A stretch of DNA of 64,000 bases, taken from positions 1-64,000 of the forward strand of contig NZ_FQZG01000011.1 in assembly GCF_900141915.1 (NCBI RefSeq). Direction: 5' to 3'. The notes under the pieces are model-generated. The model saw only the letters and a program-made list of their open reading frames with translations, had not been told where the DNA came from and ran no database searches. Source of the stretch: Tessaracoccus bendigoensis DSM 12906 (lineage in GTDB: Bacteria; Actinomycetota; Actinomycetes; Propionibacteriales; Propionibacteriaceae). Position numbers and translations under genes: made by a program. Of this stretch, positions 54,033 through 63,387 are shown one piece after another; positions within the stretch are counted from its first letter, which is position 1; each line of letters starts with the position of its first letter.

Positions 54033-55244
54033 TCATCCCTTCACGCAGAGCAGCGTCTGCAGCCGCGCGACGACGTCGACGAGGTCACACTGGGCGGCGA
54101 TGACCTCGTTGATGTCCTTGTACGCCGCCGGGATCTCGTCGACCACGCCCTCGTCCTTGCGACACTCGATGCCCGCCGTCTGCTCGGCGAGGTCGGCCGC
54201 GGTGAACTGACGCCGTGCCGCGTTGCGCGACATCCGCCGTCCTGCGCCGTGTGACGCCGACTGGTAAGACGCCGGGTTGCCCAGGCCGCGCACGATGTAG
54301 GAGCCTGTGCCCATGGAGCCCGGGATCACACCCAGATCCCCCAGCCCGGCCCGGATCGCACCCTTGCGGGTGACGATCAACTCGACGTCGTCGTAGGCCT
54401 CCACCGCCACGTAGTTGTGGTGGCAGCGGATCGGCGCCTCGAACCCGATTCCCGGAATGCGGTGCGAGAGCTCATCACAGATTGCCGCGAGCATCACGTC
54501 GCGGTTGAGCAGCGCATACGCCTGCGCCCACCAGAGGTCGTGCAGGTAGGCGTCCATCTGCGCCGTGCCGGCCAGGAACACCGCAAGGTCCTTGTCGACC
54601 AGGCCCTGGTTGTGGGGCAGCGCCTGCGCCGCCCGCATGTGCACCTGCGCCAGCTGATTGCCGGTCCCCCGCGACCCGGAGTGCAGCGTCACCCAGGCCC
54701 GGTCGTCGTCGCCGACGCACAGTTCGATGAAGTGGTTGCCGCCGCCCAGCGTCCCCACCTGCACCGAAGCCTTCCGCTCCGCCTTCGCCGACCTCGCCGA
54801 CGGGGTCAGCTCGGCCGCGCGCAGTTGACCGAACCCGCTCATGGTGTCGCGGTACCGCCGGGCCAGGTCGTCGTGCCTGGTCAAGGTGCGAGGCTCGTCG
54901 TTGTGTGAGGCGAAGCCGACGGGGACCGCCCGCTCGATGCCGTGCCGGATGGCGGCCAGGTCGTCGGGCAGCTGGTCGGGCCGCAACGTGGTGCGCACGG
55001 CGGTCATGCCGCAGCCGATGTCGACGCCGACGGCCGCCGGGGCGACCGCCTGGCTCATGGCGATGACGGAGCCGACGGTGGCGCCGAGCCCATAGTGGAC
55101 GTCGGGCATGACGCGCACGCCGTGGGTCCACGGCAGCCTCGCCACATTCCGGAGCTGGCCGCGGGCCTGCTCCTCGATGCCGGCCTCGTCGGCCCACATG
55201 AGGGTGTTGTCGGTGCCGGTCAGCGGCACCGGGTAGATGGACAT
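54033..55244 (-). CDS. rtcB: RNA-splicing ligase RtcB
   Basis: The 403-residue ligase joins RNA 2',3'-cyclic phosphate to 5'-OH ends using GTP and manganese. It has MPDVHYGLGATVGSV, AVGVDIGCGMTAVRT, VGTLGGGNHFIEL, VTLHSGSRGTGN and the guanylated His in SHGAGRRMSRNAARR. An AGGAGG ribosome site lies 7 nt upstream. The DVHYGLGATVG form differs from the DVHxGYG form of well-studied enzymes, which suggests a different RtcB subgroup. Upstream are 477 bp without a recognised gene. Confidence 0.94.
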   Translation of the reverse strand: MSIYPVPLTGTDNTLMWADEAGIEEQARGQLRNVARLPWTHGVRVMPDVHYGLGATVGSVIAMSQAVAPAAVGVDIGCGMTAVRTTLRPDQLPDDLAAIRHGIERAVPVGFASHNDEPRTLTRHDDLARRYRDTMSGFGQLRAAELTPSARSAKAERKASVQVGTLGGGNHFIELCVGDDDRAWVTLHSGSRGTGNQLAQVHMRAAQALPHNQGLVDKDLAVFLAGTAQMDAYLHDLWWAQAYALLNRDVMLAAICDELSHRIPGIGFEAPIRCHHNYVAVEAYDDVELIVTRKGAIRAGLGDLGVIPGSMGTGSYIVRGLGNPASYQSASHGAGRRMSRNAARRQFTAADLAEQTAGIECRKDEGVVDEIPAAYKDINEVIAAQCDLVDVVARLQTLLCVKG

Positions 55245-55721
55245 GGTGGTTCCTCCTGTGTGGATGGGTGACAGGGGTAACCGACGGCCCTCCCGGTCAA
55301 CGGGCGATGGGCGGATGTGTCTGGTTAGCGAAAGGAGTCAGGTACCCCGCAGCTTCAGCGCTGATGCGCAAAGCTGGGCTCGACGGCGACCGACGGGCAC
55401 AGCGGTGGCGTCGCTTGGCGACGTGGCTGTGCGGTCATGGTCTGTGCCTCTCGGATGCGGCGCCATCCATGGCGCCGCCGACCAGCCTGCCACAGATTCC
55501 TGGCCCTGGGCAACCCCCTTGCCTCCCACAGATCCAGGGCATGGATCAGTTGGTCGGAAGCATTGATGGCCTTGTGAGGCCGGTTCCAGAGGGGATCGCC
55601 GGCGCGAACCACCGTATGAGGAGGCGACCGCCGAGGACCTTGGCACGCGGGACCTGATCGACGGCGGTGCCGATCCCACCGCATCGCGCAGCCCGACCCG
55701 GGTCAGCGGATCGGAGGCTGA
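55245..55721. other. 477-bp gap upstream of rtcB with a 22-bp palindrome and no recognised gene
   Basis: No gene or tRNA is supported. A near-perfect palindrome GCGGCGCCAT-cc-ATGGCGCCGC lies at 55457-55478. Next to it are two copies of CACAGAT with similar flanks and a small GGCAA/TTGCC hairpin. A minus-strand frame at 55355-55684 includes a stretch reading LWNRPHKAINASDQLIHALDLWE that I cannot assign; it may be a gene relic. Confidence 0.4.
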
Positions 55722-56132
55722 CTATTGCGAGGCTGTGCCGCCGTCCACACGCACGAGGTTGCCGGAGGGGTCGCGGAAGGCGCAGTCCCGAACGCCCCAG
55801 GGCTGGTCGGCAACCTCCGACACGATCTCCGCCCCGGCCTCCTTGACGCTGGCGAACACCGCATCGACGTTGTCGGCGGTGAAATGGGCGGCGTTCATGC
55901 CGCCTTTGGCGACGAGCGCGCGGATGAACTCGACGTCCTCGGGGGAGCCGTCGACGTAATTCGACAGCACGATCCCGACGTCGGGCTGTGCCGGGGAACC
56001 GATCGTGATCCAGCGAAACTCGCCGTTGGGTACGTCCATTCGAACCTCGAGGCCCAACACATCTCGGTAGAAGGCCAAGGCGGCATCGGGGTCGTTGACG
56101 GTGATGAGACAGGTGGAGAGTCTGATGTCCAT
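55722..56132 (-). CDS. VOC family protein (glyoxalase/dioxygenase fold)
   Basis: The 136-residue protein has the VOC pattern, with STCLITVNDPDAALAFYRDVLGLEV in the first module and PWGVRDCAFRDPSGNLVRVDGG in the second. These folds bind a metal for various reactions or bind drugs. It starts 10 nt after the AraC gene and is presumably controlled by it. The substrate is unknown. Confidence 0.87.
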   Translation of the reverse strand: MDIRLSTCLITVNDPDAALAFYRDVLGLEVRMDVPNGEFRWITIGSPAQPDVGIVLSNYVDGSPEDVEFIRALVAKGGMNAAHFTADNVDAVFASVKEAGAEIVSEVADQPWGVRDCAFRDPSGNLVRVDGGTASQ

Positions 56133-56142
56133 GTCCGCAACG

Positions 56143-56574
56143 CTAAACGAGCGATCCCCGATGCGCTTCTCGATTCCTGCTCGGTCGGGTGGCCAACCGC
56201 GCCACGCAACTTGGGACGCCGATCAGCGCCGCGTGATCCCCAGCCCGGTAGGCAGTAGGCGTGCTGCCTACCAGTTCGGTGAACCGCGCGCTGAACGACC
56301 CCAGCGACGTACAACCCACCGCCATGCACACCTCGGTGACGGTAAGGCCGCCGCCACGCAGCAGCCACTGCGCACGCTCGATGCGCCGCGTCATCAGGTA
56401 CGAGTAGGGCGTCTCCCCGTAGGCAGCCTTGAAACGACGAGTGAAGTGGGCCTTCGACATGTAAGCCTGGGCGGCCACGGCTCCGATGTCGAGCGGCTCG
56501 GCGAATCGGCGATCCATCGCATCTCGGGCTCTGCGGAGCAAGGCAAGCTCGTTGAGTCGTCCGTGGCGCGGCAT
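56143..56574 (-). CDS. AraC family transcriptional regulator, HTH domain only
   Basis: The 143-residue protein is mostly the double helix-turn-helix of AraC/XylS proteins. DIGAVAAQAYMSKAHFTRRFKAAYGETPYSYLMTRRIERAQWLL is followed by VTEVCMAVGCTSLGSFSARFTELVGSTPTAYR. There is no separate sensor domain. It lies just upstream of the VOC gene on the same strand, a common pair. It is not related to the arabinose genes here. Confidence 0.9.
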   Translation of the reverse strand: MPRHGRLNELALLRRARDAMDRRFAEPLDIGAVAAQAYMSKAHFTRRFKAAYGETPYSYLMTRRIERAQWLLRGGGLTVTEVCMAVGCTSLGSFSARFTELVGSTPTAYRAGDHAALIGVPSCVARLATRPSRNREAHRGSLV

Positions 56575-56679
56575 GGCAGCAGCCTACGTCCCAGACGGCG
56601 ACGCCACCGCCGCCCTGGCGCAGAAGGGCTTGTAGTCGCATCACGCCCATGTGGAAGCTGAGTAGAGCGAGGCGCCGAA

Positions 56680-58977
56680 TCAGCGCTGGGTCCGCACCGC
56701 GATCCCCTCCCCGGTCCGCGAAACCGCGATCGTGCCCTGCAGGTCGGTTCGGGCCATTGCCATACCCAAGCTTTCGGCTAACTCGAGCGTCGCCCTCGCC
56801 GGATGTCCGTAGTCGTTGTCCAACCCGGCACTGGCAACGGCAAGCGATGCTCCTGACGCGTCGAAGAACCGGCTCTCCTGCTTCGATGACCCGTGATGCG
56901 GCAGCTTCAGCACATCCACCTCCAACGAGAGCCCCAACCCGACGGCTGAACGCAGGGCAGCCGACTGGCCGGACGGCTCCGCATCGCCTGCCAAGAGGAC
57001 ACCGATCCCGCCCGAGGTCGCCACCCCTACCACCGAAGCGTTGTTCTCGGCAGGGCCCTCGGCATCGGCGTTCTCCGAATCGACCGTGGAGGTCGTCGGC
57101 GCCGAGACCGTCGTCCAACTCGCCAGACCCGCCTGCAGCACCTCGCCCGGCGCCGCCGACCGCACTTCACCGCCGACCTCCCCCACCGCATCGAGCAGCC
57201 AGGTCGGAATCTCGCCTCCGCGCACGAGCACCAGCTTCGGCTTGAACCTCGCTATGACCGTGGCTGCTCCCCCGACGTGATCCGCGTGATAGTGCGTCAA
57301 CACCACCATGGGAACTGCTCGGACGCCAAGGCCTGCCAGGCAGTCGATGGTCGGCCCTGGCTCGGGGCCCGCATCCACCAGAATCGCGGCTCCCGGACCG
57401 GCGCGCACCACGGTCGCGTCCCCCTGGCCCACATCGCAGAACGCCACGCTCCACTGGCCCGGCCACCCAAGGGGCACAGGACGTGCCACACCGGCAACAA
57501 CCAGCACCACGATGAACCCGGCCCCACCCCATGGGCTGCGTAGCACCCGCGCCAACGCGAAAGCCGACAACAGCACACAGCCGGTGAGCACGATGAGCGG
57601 CAACAGGTCAGCCTGCCACTGCCAGGTCGCCGACGGCACCGAGGCACCGGACTGCGCCACCCAAAGGATGGGTTGGCTGCACCAACCCGCAAGCCAGGCC
57701 GGGACCACCCCGAGCGGACCCAGGCCGCTGAGCACGGCCGCAGACAACCCGAGCACCGTGGTCGGGCCGACGAACGGCGCGGCGAGCACATTGGCCGCCA
57801 CCCCCACGACGGAGATCTCATCGCTGATGGCTGTGACGATCGGCTGGGTCACCAGTTGGGCGGCCAACGACACCGCCACCGCCTCAGCGATCCATCTTGG
57901 GCACCACCGCACCAGCGCGTCCCGGAACCAGGGCCCCAACACGACTATCCCGGCGCATGCGCACACCGACAGGGCGAACCCCACCGACCTGGAAAGCCAT
58001 GGATCGCACCACACGAGAACCACCACCGCCAGGCAAAGCGAGCCTGTGCTCCGGCTTCCCGACGACACCCCGGTCGCCGCCAGGGCAACCAGACCCATCG
58101 CCGTGGCCCGCAGCACCGAAGGCTCCTGCCCGCAGACGAGAACGAACAAGCCGACCCCCGCCACGGCCGCGATCCTCACCCACCAACCACGCACCCCGAT
58201 CAGCCGGACGAACGCCAGCAGCACCCCGAGCATCAGCGAGAGGTTCGCACCGGAGACTGCCATGAGATGCGTGAGCCCCGTTGCCTTGAAGTCGGATCGC
58301 ATCTCGTCGTCGACCCGCGTGGTGTCCCCCACGACCAGCGATGGCACCAGCGCCGCCTGCTGGGGTGGGGAACGGCTCAGGCTGTCTCTTAGCCCTCCGC
58401 GCATGGCGTTCGCCAGCCGCCGCAGCGGGCCAGGATCGGCAACCCGTTGGTCGATCCGTTGCAGAGACAGCACCGCGGCCTCACGCTCCCCAGGCTCGGG
58501 AACACCCAGCCGTGCCACGGCCCGGTAGCGTGCCCCGGGCTCGAGTTGCGCAAGCGCGCTGCCCACCTCGCCGCTGGCCAATACGACGACCGGCACCGAG
58601 GCATTGACCCGGGCACTTCGCCGCTCGACCCACACCAGGCTCGCATGCGCCACCACGATCCCGTTCCGGGCGGCCGGCTCGGCGTTGACGCTGAACTCGA
58701 CGCTGACCACTACCGATTCGGCGGCCAACTCCGAAACTGGTGAGGAGTGCCGCTGCCATGAGCGCAATCCCGAGGCGAAGAGCGTCAACGCGAGCACCGC
58801 GAACACCATCGCTGTCCACACCCGTCCTGCGCGCCAGAGCATCACCGCGATCAGTAGGAGACCGACCAACCCCGCAACCCAGCCCGCGCGTTCCGGCATC
58901 CATCCGGAGGTGCCGATCCACGCGGCGGCCCAGACGGCGACTGCCACCGGCAACAGCCGCAGGTCGTGGCGGTTCAT
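56680..58977 (-). CDS. comEC: ComEC/Rec2 family DNA uptake channel protein
   Basis: The 765-residue membrane protein has an N-terminal DUF4131 part and a multi-pass competence domain (from about residue 230) with THLMAVSGANLSLMLG. A C-terminal MBL domain has the metal motif LTHYHADHVGGA near residue 545 and VLKLPHHGSSKQES. ComEC carries single-stranded DNA across the membrane in natural transformation. It overlaps comEA by 4 nt. All three modules are present, so the gene looks intact. Confidence 0.93.
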   Translation of the reverse strand: MNRHDLRLLPVAVAVWAAAWIGTSGWMPERAGWVAGLVGLLLIAVMLWRAGRVWTAMVFAVLALTLFASGLRSWQRHSSPVSELAAESVVVSVEFSVNAEPAARNGIVVAHASLVWVERRSARVNASVPVVVLASGEVGSALAQLEPGARYRAVARLGVPEPGEREAAVLSLQRIDQRVADPGPLRRLANAMRGGLRDSLSRSPPQQAALVPSLVVGDTTRVDDEMRSDFKATGLTHLMAVSGANLSLMLGVLLAFVRLIGVRGWWVRIAAVAGVGLFVLVCGQEPSVLRATAMGLVALAATGVSSGSRSTGSLCLAVVVLVWCDPWLSRSVGFALSVCACAGIVVLGPWFRDALVRWCPRWIAEAVAVSLAAQLVTQPIVTAISDEISVVGVAANVLAAPFVGPTTVLGLSAAVLSGLGPLGVVPAWLAGWCSQPILWVAQSGASVPSATWQWQADLLPLIVLTGCVLLSAFALARVLRSPWGGAGFIVVLVVAGVARPVPLGWPGQWSVAFCDVGQGDATVVRAGPGAAILVDAGPEPGPTIDCLAGLGVRAVPMVVLTHYHADHVGGAATVIARFKPKLVLVRGGEIPTWLLDAVGEVGGEVRSAAPGEVLQAGLASWTTVSAPTTSTVDSENADAEGPAENNASVVGVATSGGIGVLLAGDAEPSGQSAALRSAVGLGLSLEVDVLKLPHHGSSKQESRFFDASGASLAVASAGLDNDYGHPARATLELAESLGMAMARTDLQGTIAVSRTGEGIAVRTQR

Positions 58978-59753
58978 GTCGTCACCAGCGATGCGAGCTT
59001 CTCGAAGGTTTTCGGCCCGATACCGCTGACCTCCTGCAGCTCCTCGACGGCGGTGAAGCCGCCGTGTTCGTCGCGCCAGGCGACAATCGCGGCCGCGGTT
59101 ACGGGCCCTATGCCCGGCAACTCCTCCAGTTGTTCCGGCGATGCCGTATTCAGGTTGATCCGGCCACCCGCATCTGCCGGACCGCTTCCCCCGGGTGTCG
59201 AGACCTCGCCGCGGGGATCATCGGCCGACCCGATCAGGATCTGCATCCCATCGGTCACCGGTGCTGCCAGGTTCAGTTCGGCAGGCCCGGCGTCGGCGGC
59301 AAGGCCACCCGCTGCGACGATGGCGTCCTGCACGATGGATCCGGCAGGCACACTCACGACACCGGGCCGAACGACGGCTCCGGCCACGTGGACCCGCAGC
59401 GGTGGTGCCGAGCTCACCGGAGCTGACGGCGTGGGGGGAACGGAACGCACCACAGGGTCAACGGGCACCACGGTCGCCGAACTCTGCCCGAGTGCGAACA
59501 CGGTGAATGCCACCGCCACCAGCATCAGGGCCCCGACCACCAACGCGTGCTTGACGGTGATGAAGCGGCCGAGCGTCTCCACCGCGCCTCGCACCCGAGC
59601 CGCAGGCCCCCCGGGCGCGCCGCGCCCGGGGCCGGGATCGGGGGGAGTATCGCTTCCACCCTGCTCGACGGCCCGACGCGGCGCCCCCAGAGGCGGGCGC
59701 CCCGCGCTGATGAACGCCAGCCGGGCCCTCGCCAGTTCGTCCGAATCCTGCAT
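58974..59753 (-). CDS. comEA: ComEA family DNA-binding protein
   Basis: The 259-residue protein has a cytoplasmic Pro/Gly-rich start and one membrane segment (about residues 69-90, HALVVGALMLVAVAFTVFAL). An SLBB-like domain has LRVHVAGAVVRPGVVSVPAGS, and two C-terminal helix-hairpin-helix motifs contain LEELPGIGPVTAAAIVAWR and LQEVSGIGPKTFEKL. It binds incoming DNA and passes it to ComEC. The gene pair overlaps by 4 nt. Confidence 0.93.
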   Translation of the reverse strand: MQDSDELARARLAFISAGRPPLGAPRRAVEQGGSDTPPDPGPGRGAPGGPAARVRGAVETLGRFITVKHALVVGALMLVAVAFTVFALGQSSATVVPVDPVVRSVPPTPSAPVSSAPPLRVHVAGAVVRPGVVSVPAGSIVQDAIVAAGGLAADAGPAELNLAAPVTDGMQILIGSADDPRGEVSTPGGSGPADAGGRINLNTASPEQLEELPGIGPVTAAAIVAWRDEHGGFTAVEELQEVSGIGPKTFEKLASLVTT

Positions 59754-59809
59754 GCCCCATCTATCCGACGGTGGAGGGGCGAAAGTGCCACATCAATTTC
59801 GACCTGTGG

Positions 59810-59844
59810 AAAAACCCGCTGCCCGACTGTGTCGGGCAGCGGGT
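59810..59844 (-). terminator. Intrinsic terminator of leuS
   Basis: A 14-bp perfect stem (59814-59827 with 59831-59844, arm ACCCGCTGCCCGAC) has a 3-nt loop. On the minus strand it is followed by a run of T. It lies 22 nt after the leuS stop. Confidence 0.93.
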
Positions 59845-59865
59845 CGGTGGACGAATCCGGGGCGG

Positions 59866-62340
59866 CTACTTCCCGGGAACCAGGCTCAGCATCTTGGGCA
59901 GGCGGGCGATCACCTTGACGACCTCCCGGCCGTCCAGGCTGCGCTGCACGCCCTCATCGGCACGCGCCATCGCGATCGCAGCTTCCTCAGTGATGTCTGC
60001 CGGCACCTCCAGCTTGGCGCGGATCTTTCCCTGGATCTGGACGACCATCGTCGCGGTGTCATCGACCGTCAAAGCGGCGTCGGCGACCGGCCAGGCGCTG
60101 TTGGCGACCGAGGGCGGCAGGCCCAGCGACTCCCACATCTCCTCCGCCACATACGGGGCCACCAGGCTGAGTGACTGTGCGACGAACATCACGGCCTCCC
60201 GAACGGCCGGGTCCGCAGCGCCGACCTGCCCGTCGATCGCCTTGCGGGTGGCGTTGACCAGTTCCATGGTGCGGGCGACGGCGACGTTGAAGCGACCGGA
60301 GTCGAGCAAGGTGGTCACCTCCGTGACTGCCTTGTGGGTCGCCTTCCGCAGCGCCTTGTCGCCCCCGGCGAAGTCGGCGTCCACGGGGGACGTCACCTCC
60401 GACGCCAACCGGTAGGCGCGCTGCAGGAACTTCAGACTGGACGCCGGGGACAGGTCGGCCCAGTCGATGTCGTCCTCCGGAGGGCCCGCGAAGATCATCG
60501 TCAGGCGCACCGCGTCGACGCCGAACGCGTCGATCTGCTCGCCGAGGTCGACGCCGTTGCCAAGCGACTTGCTCATGGCCTTGCCCTGGTTGATCACCTG
60601 GCCCTGGTTCATCAGACGCAGCATCGGCTCGTCGAAGTCGACCATGCCCATGTCGCGCAGCACCTTCGAGAAGAACCGCATGTACAGCAGGTGCAGGATC
60701 GCGTGCTCGACGCCACCGACGTACTGGTCGACGGGCATCCACCGAGCGACGTCCGCCGGATCGAACGGCCCGGCCTCATAGCCCGGGGAGCAGTATCGGA
60801 AGAAATACCACGAGGAGTCGACGAAGGTGTCCATGGTGTCGGTGTCACGCTTCGCGGGGCCGCCGCACTTCGGGCAGACGGTGTCGACCCAGTCGGTGGC
60901 GGCCGCCAGCGGCGAGGTGCCCTTCGGCGCCAGTTCCTGGCCCCTCAGCTCGGGGGCGCGCACCGGCAACTGCTCATCGGGGACGGGAACCTCGCCGTCG
61001 ACAGGGCAGTGCACGATGGGGATGGGGCAGCCCCAGAACCGCTGCCGCGACAACAACCAGTCCCGCAGCCGGAACTGCACGGTGCCCGTGCCAGCGCCGT
61101 CGGCCTCCAGCTGAGCCGTGATCCGGGCGACCCCCGAGGCCTTGTCGGTCAACCCGTTCAACAGGCCGGAGTTGACGTAGGCGCCGTCGCCGACGGTGGC
61201 GACCCCCGTCTCGGCAGGGTCGGTGCCGTCGACGTCCAGGACGGTGCGCACCGGCAAGCCGTAGGTGCGGGCGAAATCCAGGTCGCGCTGGTCGTGTGCG
61301 GGCACGGCCATGATGGCGCCCGTGCCGTAGTCGGCCAGGACATAATCGGCAGCCCAGATCGGCACCCGCTCACCGTTGACGGGGTTGATCGCGTGCCGCC
61401 CCAGCGAAACGCCGGTCTTCTCATGTTCGGTCGACTGACGTTCGATCTCGGTCGACTTCTTGACTTCGGTCAGGTACGCGTCGAAAGCCGCACGCTGCCC
61501 GTCGCTGACCAACTCCTGAGCCAGGTCGGAGTCGGGCGCGACCACCATGAAGGTCGCGCCGAACAGCGTGTCTGGTCGCGTGGTGAACACCGTGACGGGT
61601 TCGTCTCGACCTTCGACCTTGAACGCGACGTTGGCGCCCTCGGAGCGGCCGATCCAGTTGCGCTGCATGGCCAGCACGTGCTCAGGCCAGCCGCCCTCCA
61701 ACTGTTTCATGTCATCCAGCAGTTGCTGCGCGTAATCGGTGATCTTGAAGTACCACTGGTTCAGCTTGCGCTTCGTGACCTCGGAGCCACAGCGTTCGCA
61801 CTGGCCCTGCACGACCTGCTCATTGGCCAGCACCGTCTGATCCTTCGGGCACCAGTTGACGTAGGAGTCCTTGCGGTAGGCCAGCCCGCGCTCGAAGAAC
61901 CTCAGGAACAGCCACTGGGTCCAGCGGTAGTAGCCCTCGTCCGAGGTGTGCAGCCGCCGCGACCAGTCCAGGCTCAGCCCGTAACGCTTGAAGGAGCGCA
62001 CCTGGGTCTCGATGTTGGCGTAGGTCCAGTCGGACGGGTGGGTGTCGGCTTTGATGGCCGCGTTCTCGGCGGGCAGCCCGAAGGAGTCCCAGCCGATGGG
62101 GTGCATGACGTCGTAACCCTTCAGCCGCCAGTAGCGGGCCACGACGTCGCCCATCGCGTAGGCCTCGGCGTGGCCCATGTGCAGGTCGCCCGACGGATAC
62201 GGGAACATGTCGAGGACGTAGCGGCGTTCCCGGGACCCGTCGTCGAGGGGCTTGAAGGTCTCATCCTTCTCCCAGAATGCCTGCCACTTCTCCTGGGCCC
62301 GGACCTTGTCGTACTGACCGGGCTCTTGGCTCACGCTCAT
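59866..62340 (-). CDS. leuS: Leucyl-tRNA synthetase
   Basis: The 824-residue class I synthetase charges tRNA-Leu. HMGH is at residues 54-57, and the second signature is AMSKSLGN near residue 590, with Ala-Met replacing the usual Lys-Met. A zinc-like set CPKD...CERC and CPKCGG and the editing domain with [14 protein letters not shown] are visible. It has its own promoter and terminator. The link with the leuA leader is functional: charged tRNA-Leu is the signal that leader would read. Confidence 0.97.
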   Translation of the reverse strand: MSVSQEPGQYDKVRAQEKWQAFWEKDETFKPLDDGSRERRYVLDMFPYPSGDLHMGHAEAYAMGDVVARYWRLKGYDVMHPIGWDSFGLPAENAAIKADTHPSDWTYANIETQVRSFKRYGLSLDWSRRLHTSDEGYYRWTQWLFLRFFERGLAYRKDSYVNWCPKDQTVLANEQVVQGQCERCGSEVTKRKLNQWYFKITDYAQQLLDDMKQLEGGWPEHVLAMQRNWIGRSEGANVAFKVEGRDEPVTVFTTRPDTLFGATFMVVAPDSDLAQELVSDGQRAAFDAYLTEVKKSTEIERQSTEHEKTGVSLGRHAINPVNGERVPIWAADYVLADYGTGAIMAVPAHDQRDLDFARTYGLPVRTVLDVDGTDPAETGVATVGDGAYVNSGLLNGLTDKASGVARITAQLEADGAGTGTVQFRLRDWLLSRQRFWGCPIPIVHCPVDGEVPVPDEQLPVRAPELRGQELAPKGTSPLAAATDWVDTVCPKCGGPAKRDTDTMDTFVDSSWYFFRYCSPGYEAGPFDPADVARWMPVDQYVGGVEHAILHLLYMRFFSKVLRDMGMVDFDEPMLRLMNQGQVINQGKAMSKSLGNGVDLGEQIDAFGVDAVRLTMIFAGPPEDDIDWADLSPASSLKFLQRAYRLASEVTSPVDADFAGGDKALRKATHKAVTEVTTLLDSGRFNVAVARTMELVNATRKAIDGQVGAADPAVREAVMFVAQSLSLVAPYVAEEMWESLGLPPSVANSAWPVADAALTVDDTATMVVQIQGKIRAKLEVPADITEEAAIAMARADEGVQRSLDGREVVKVIARLPKMLSLVPGK

Positions 62341-62389
62341 GATCTTTTCCGCTTTCGGGTCTCCGCACGCCGGTGCGCACGAAGGCCAA

Positions 62390-62395
62390 ATTATA
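62390..62395 (-). promoter_or_regulatory. -10 box of the leuS promoter
   Basis: On the minus strand a full-consensus TATAAT lies about 50 nt before the leuS ATG. No good -35 is visible. A small hairpin, AGGGCC/GGCCCT at 62401-62416, just upstream is placed to end the kinase transcript. Confidence 0.6.
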
Positions 62396-62418
62396 CCCTC
62401 AGGGCCGTCGGGCCCTTC

Positions 62419-63339
62419 TCAGCCCTGGAACGCGTCCAATTCCGCCCGCGTCGGGGGTTTGGCACCCCTGCGTGTCACGACGATCGCGGCGGCCGCCGCG
62501 CCCCGGCTGAGCGCGGCCTCCACATCGGACGGGTCTGAGGCATATGCCGACAGGAACCCCGCCATGAACGTGTCGCCGGCGCCGACGGTGTCGACCACCT
62601 CTACCTTGTGGCCGGGGACCTGCACGACGACCCCACCTGGGCGGACAGCGGCGACGCCGTCCGGACCGAGGGTGACGATGAACATCGACAGCCCGTACTC
62701 CTCAACCCAGGCCTGGGCGTAGCTGAGCGGGTTCTCGTCGTCATCCACGAGCCACGCGATGTCCTCGTCACTGGCCTTGACGATCCCTCCGTTGCGACCG
62801 ACGGCCCGCATCAGGTCGGCGACCAGCCCGAAGTACGCGACCCTGTCCGGCAGCGTGGACGGCCGCACGTTGATGTCGTAGCTGGCTACCGCCTCTGTGC
62901 GGGATACGAAGTCCAGCACGTTTCTGGCACCGGGGCCGATGATCGCGGCGAGGGAACCGAAATGCAGCCAGTCGTCTGACTCCAACTCAGGAAACTCCCC
63001 ACGCCGCCAGTTGAAGTTCGAGGTGTTGTCGAAATGGAAATGGTAATTCGCCTTGCCCTCGTCGTCGAGCGAGACCACCGCCAACGAGGTGGCATCGTCG
63101 GTGGTCACGGCGAGGTCAAGGGCGACGCCCGCCGCCTCGAGGTGGCTGGTGAGTTGCCGCCCGAACGCATCCGTGCTGAGCCGACCGAGGTAGTGGGTGT
63201 CCTCACCCAGTTTGGCCAACGCGACGGCGGAGTTCATTGGTCCGCCACCCGAGCGGGCGATCCAGCGGCTCTCCTCCGGGGAGATCGCCTGCTCAGGCAT
63301 GAGATCGATCAGGGCCTCACCACAAACCACAAAGCGCAT
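62419..63339 (-). CDS. PfkB family carbohydrate kinase
   Basis: The 306-residue ribokinase-like kinase has MRFVVCGEALIDLMP, the GG motif SGGGPMNSAVALAKLG and the PfkB signature VVDTVGAGDTFMAGFLSAY with the catalytic Asp. Fructokinase activity is the nearest guess, but the sugar is not fixed by sequence. The ATG at 63339 follows a TATGGT box by 6 nt, so it is probably leaderless; an upstream in-frame ATG is less likely. Confidence 0.9.
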   Translation of the reverse strand: MRFVVCGEALIDLMPEQAISPEESRWIARSGGGPMNSAVALAKLGEDTHYLGRLSTDAFGRQLTSHLEAAGVALDLAVTTDDATSLAVVSLDDEGKANYHFHFDNTSNFNWRRGEFPELESDDWLHFGSLAAIIGPGARNVLDFVSRTEAVASYDINVRPSTLPDRVAYFGLVADLMRAVGRNGGIVKASDEDIAWLVDDDENPLSYAQAWVEEYGLSMFIVTLGPDGVAAVRPGGVVVQVPGHKVEVVDTVGAGDTFMAGFLSAYASDPSDVEAALSRGAAAAAIVVTRRGAKPPTRAELDAFQG

Positions 63340-63387
63340 GCGCAAACCATATGACACGGCGGCCCGGCCGTGTTGGTCGGGCCCCGA

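Noticed and set aside
55355-55684. Minus-strand 109-residue ORF upstream of rtcB
   Set aside because: It has no ribosome site and no recognised domain, and two other frames are equally open. At most a relic.
56143-56574. AraC-type gene as the arabinose regulator
   Set aside because: It lacks the sugar-binding domain and is paired with a VOC gene 20 kb from the arabinose genes.
59804-59814. DnaA box-like TTTTCCACA
   Set aside because: It is part of the T-tract after the leuS terminator, with no further boxes or dnaA/dnaN genes around.
60334-62538. 734-residue plus-strand ORF
   Set aside because: It is antisense to leuS, whose motifs and terminator are clear.
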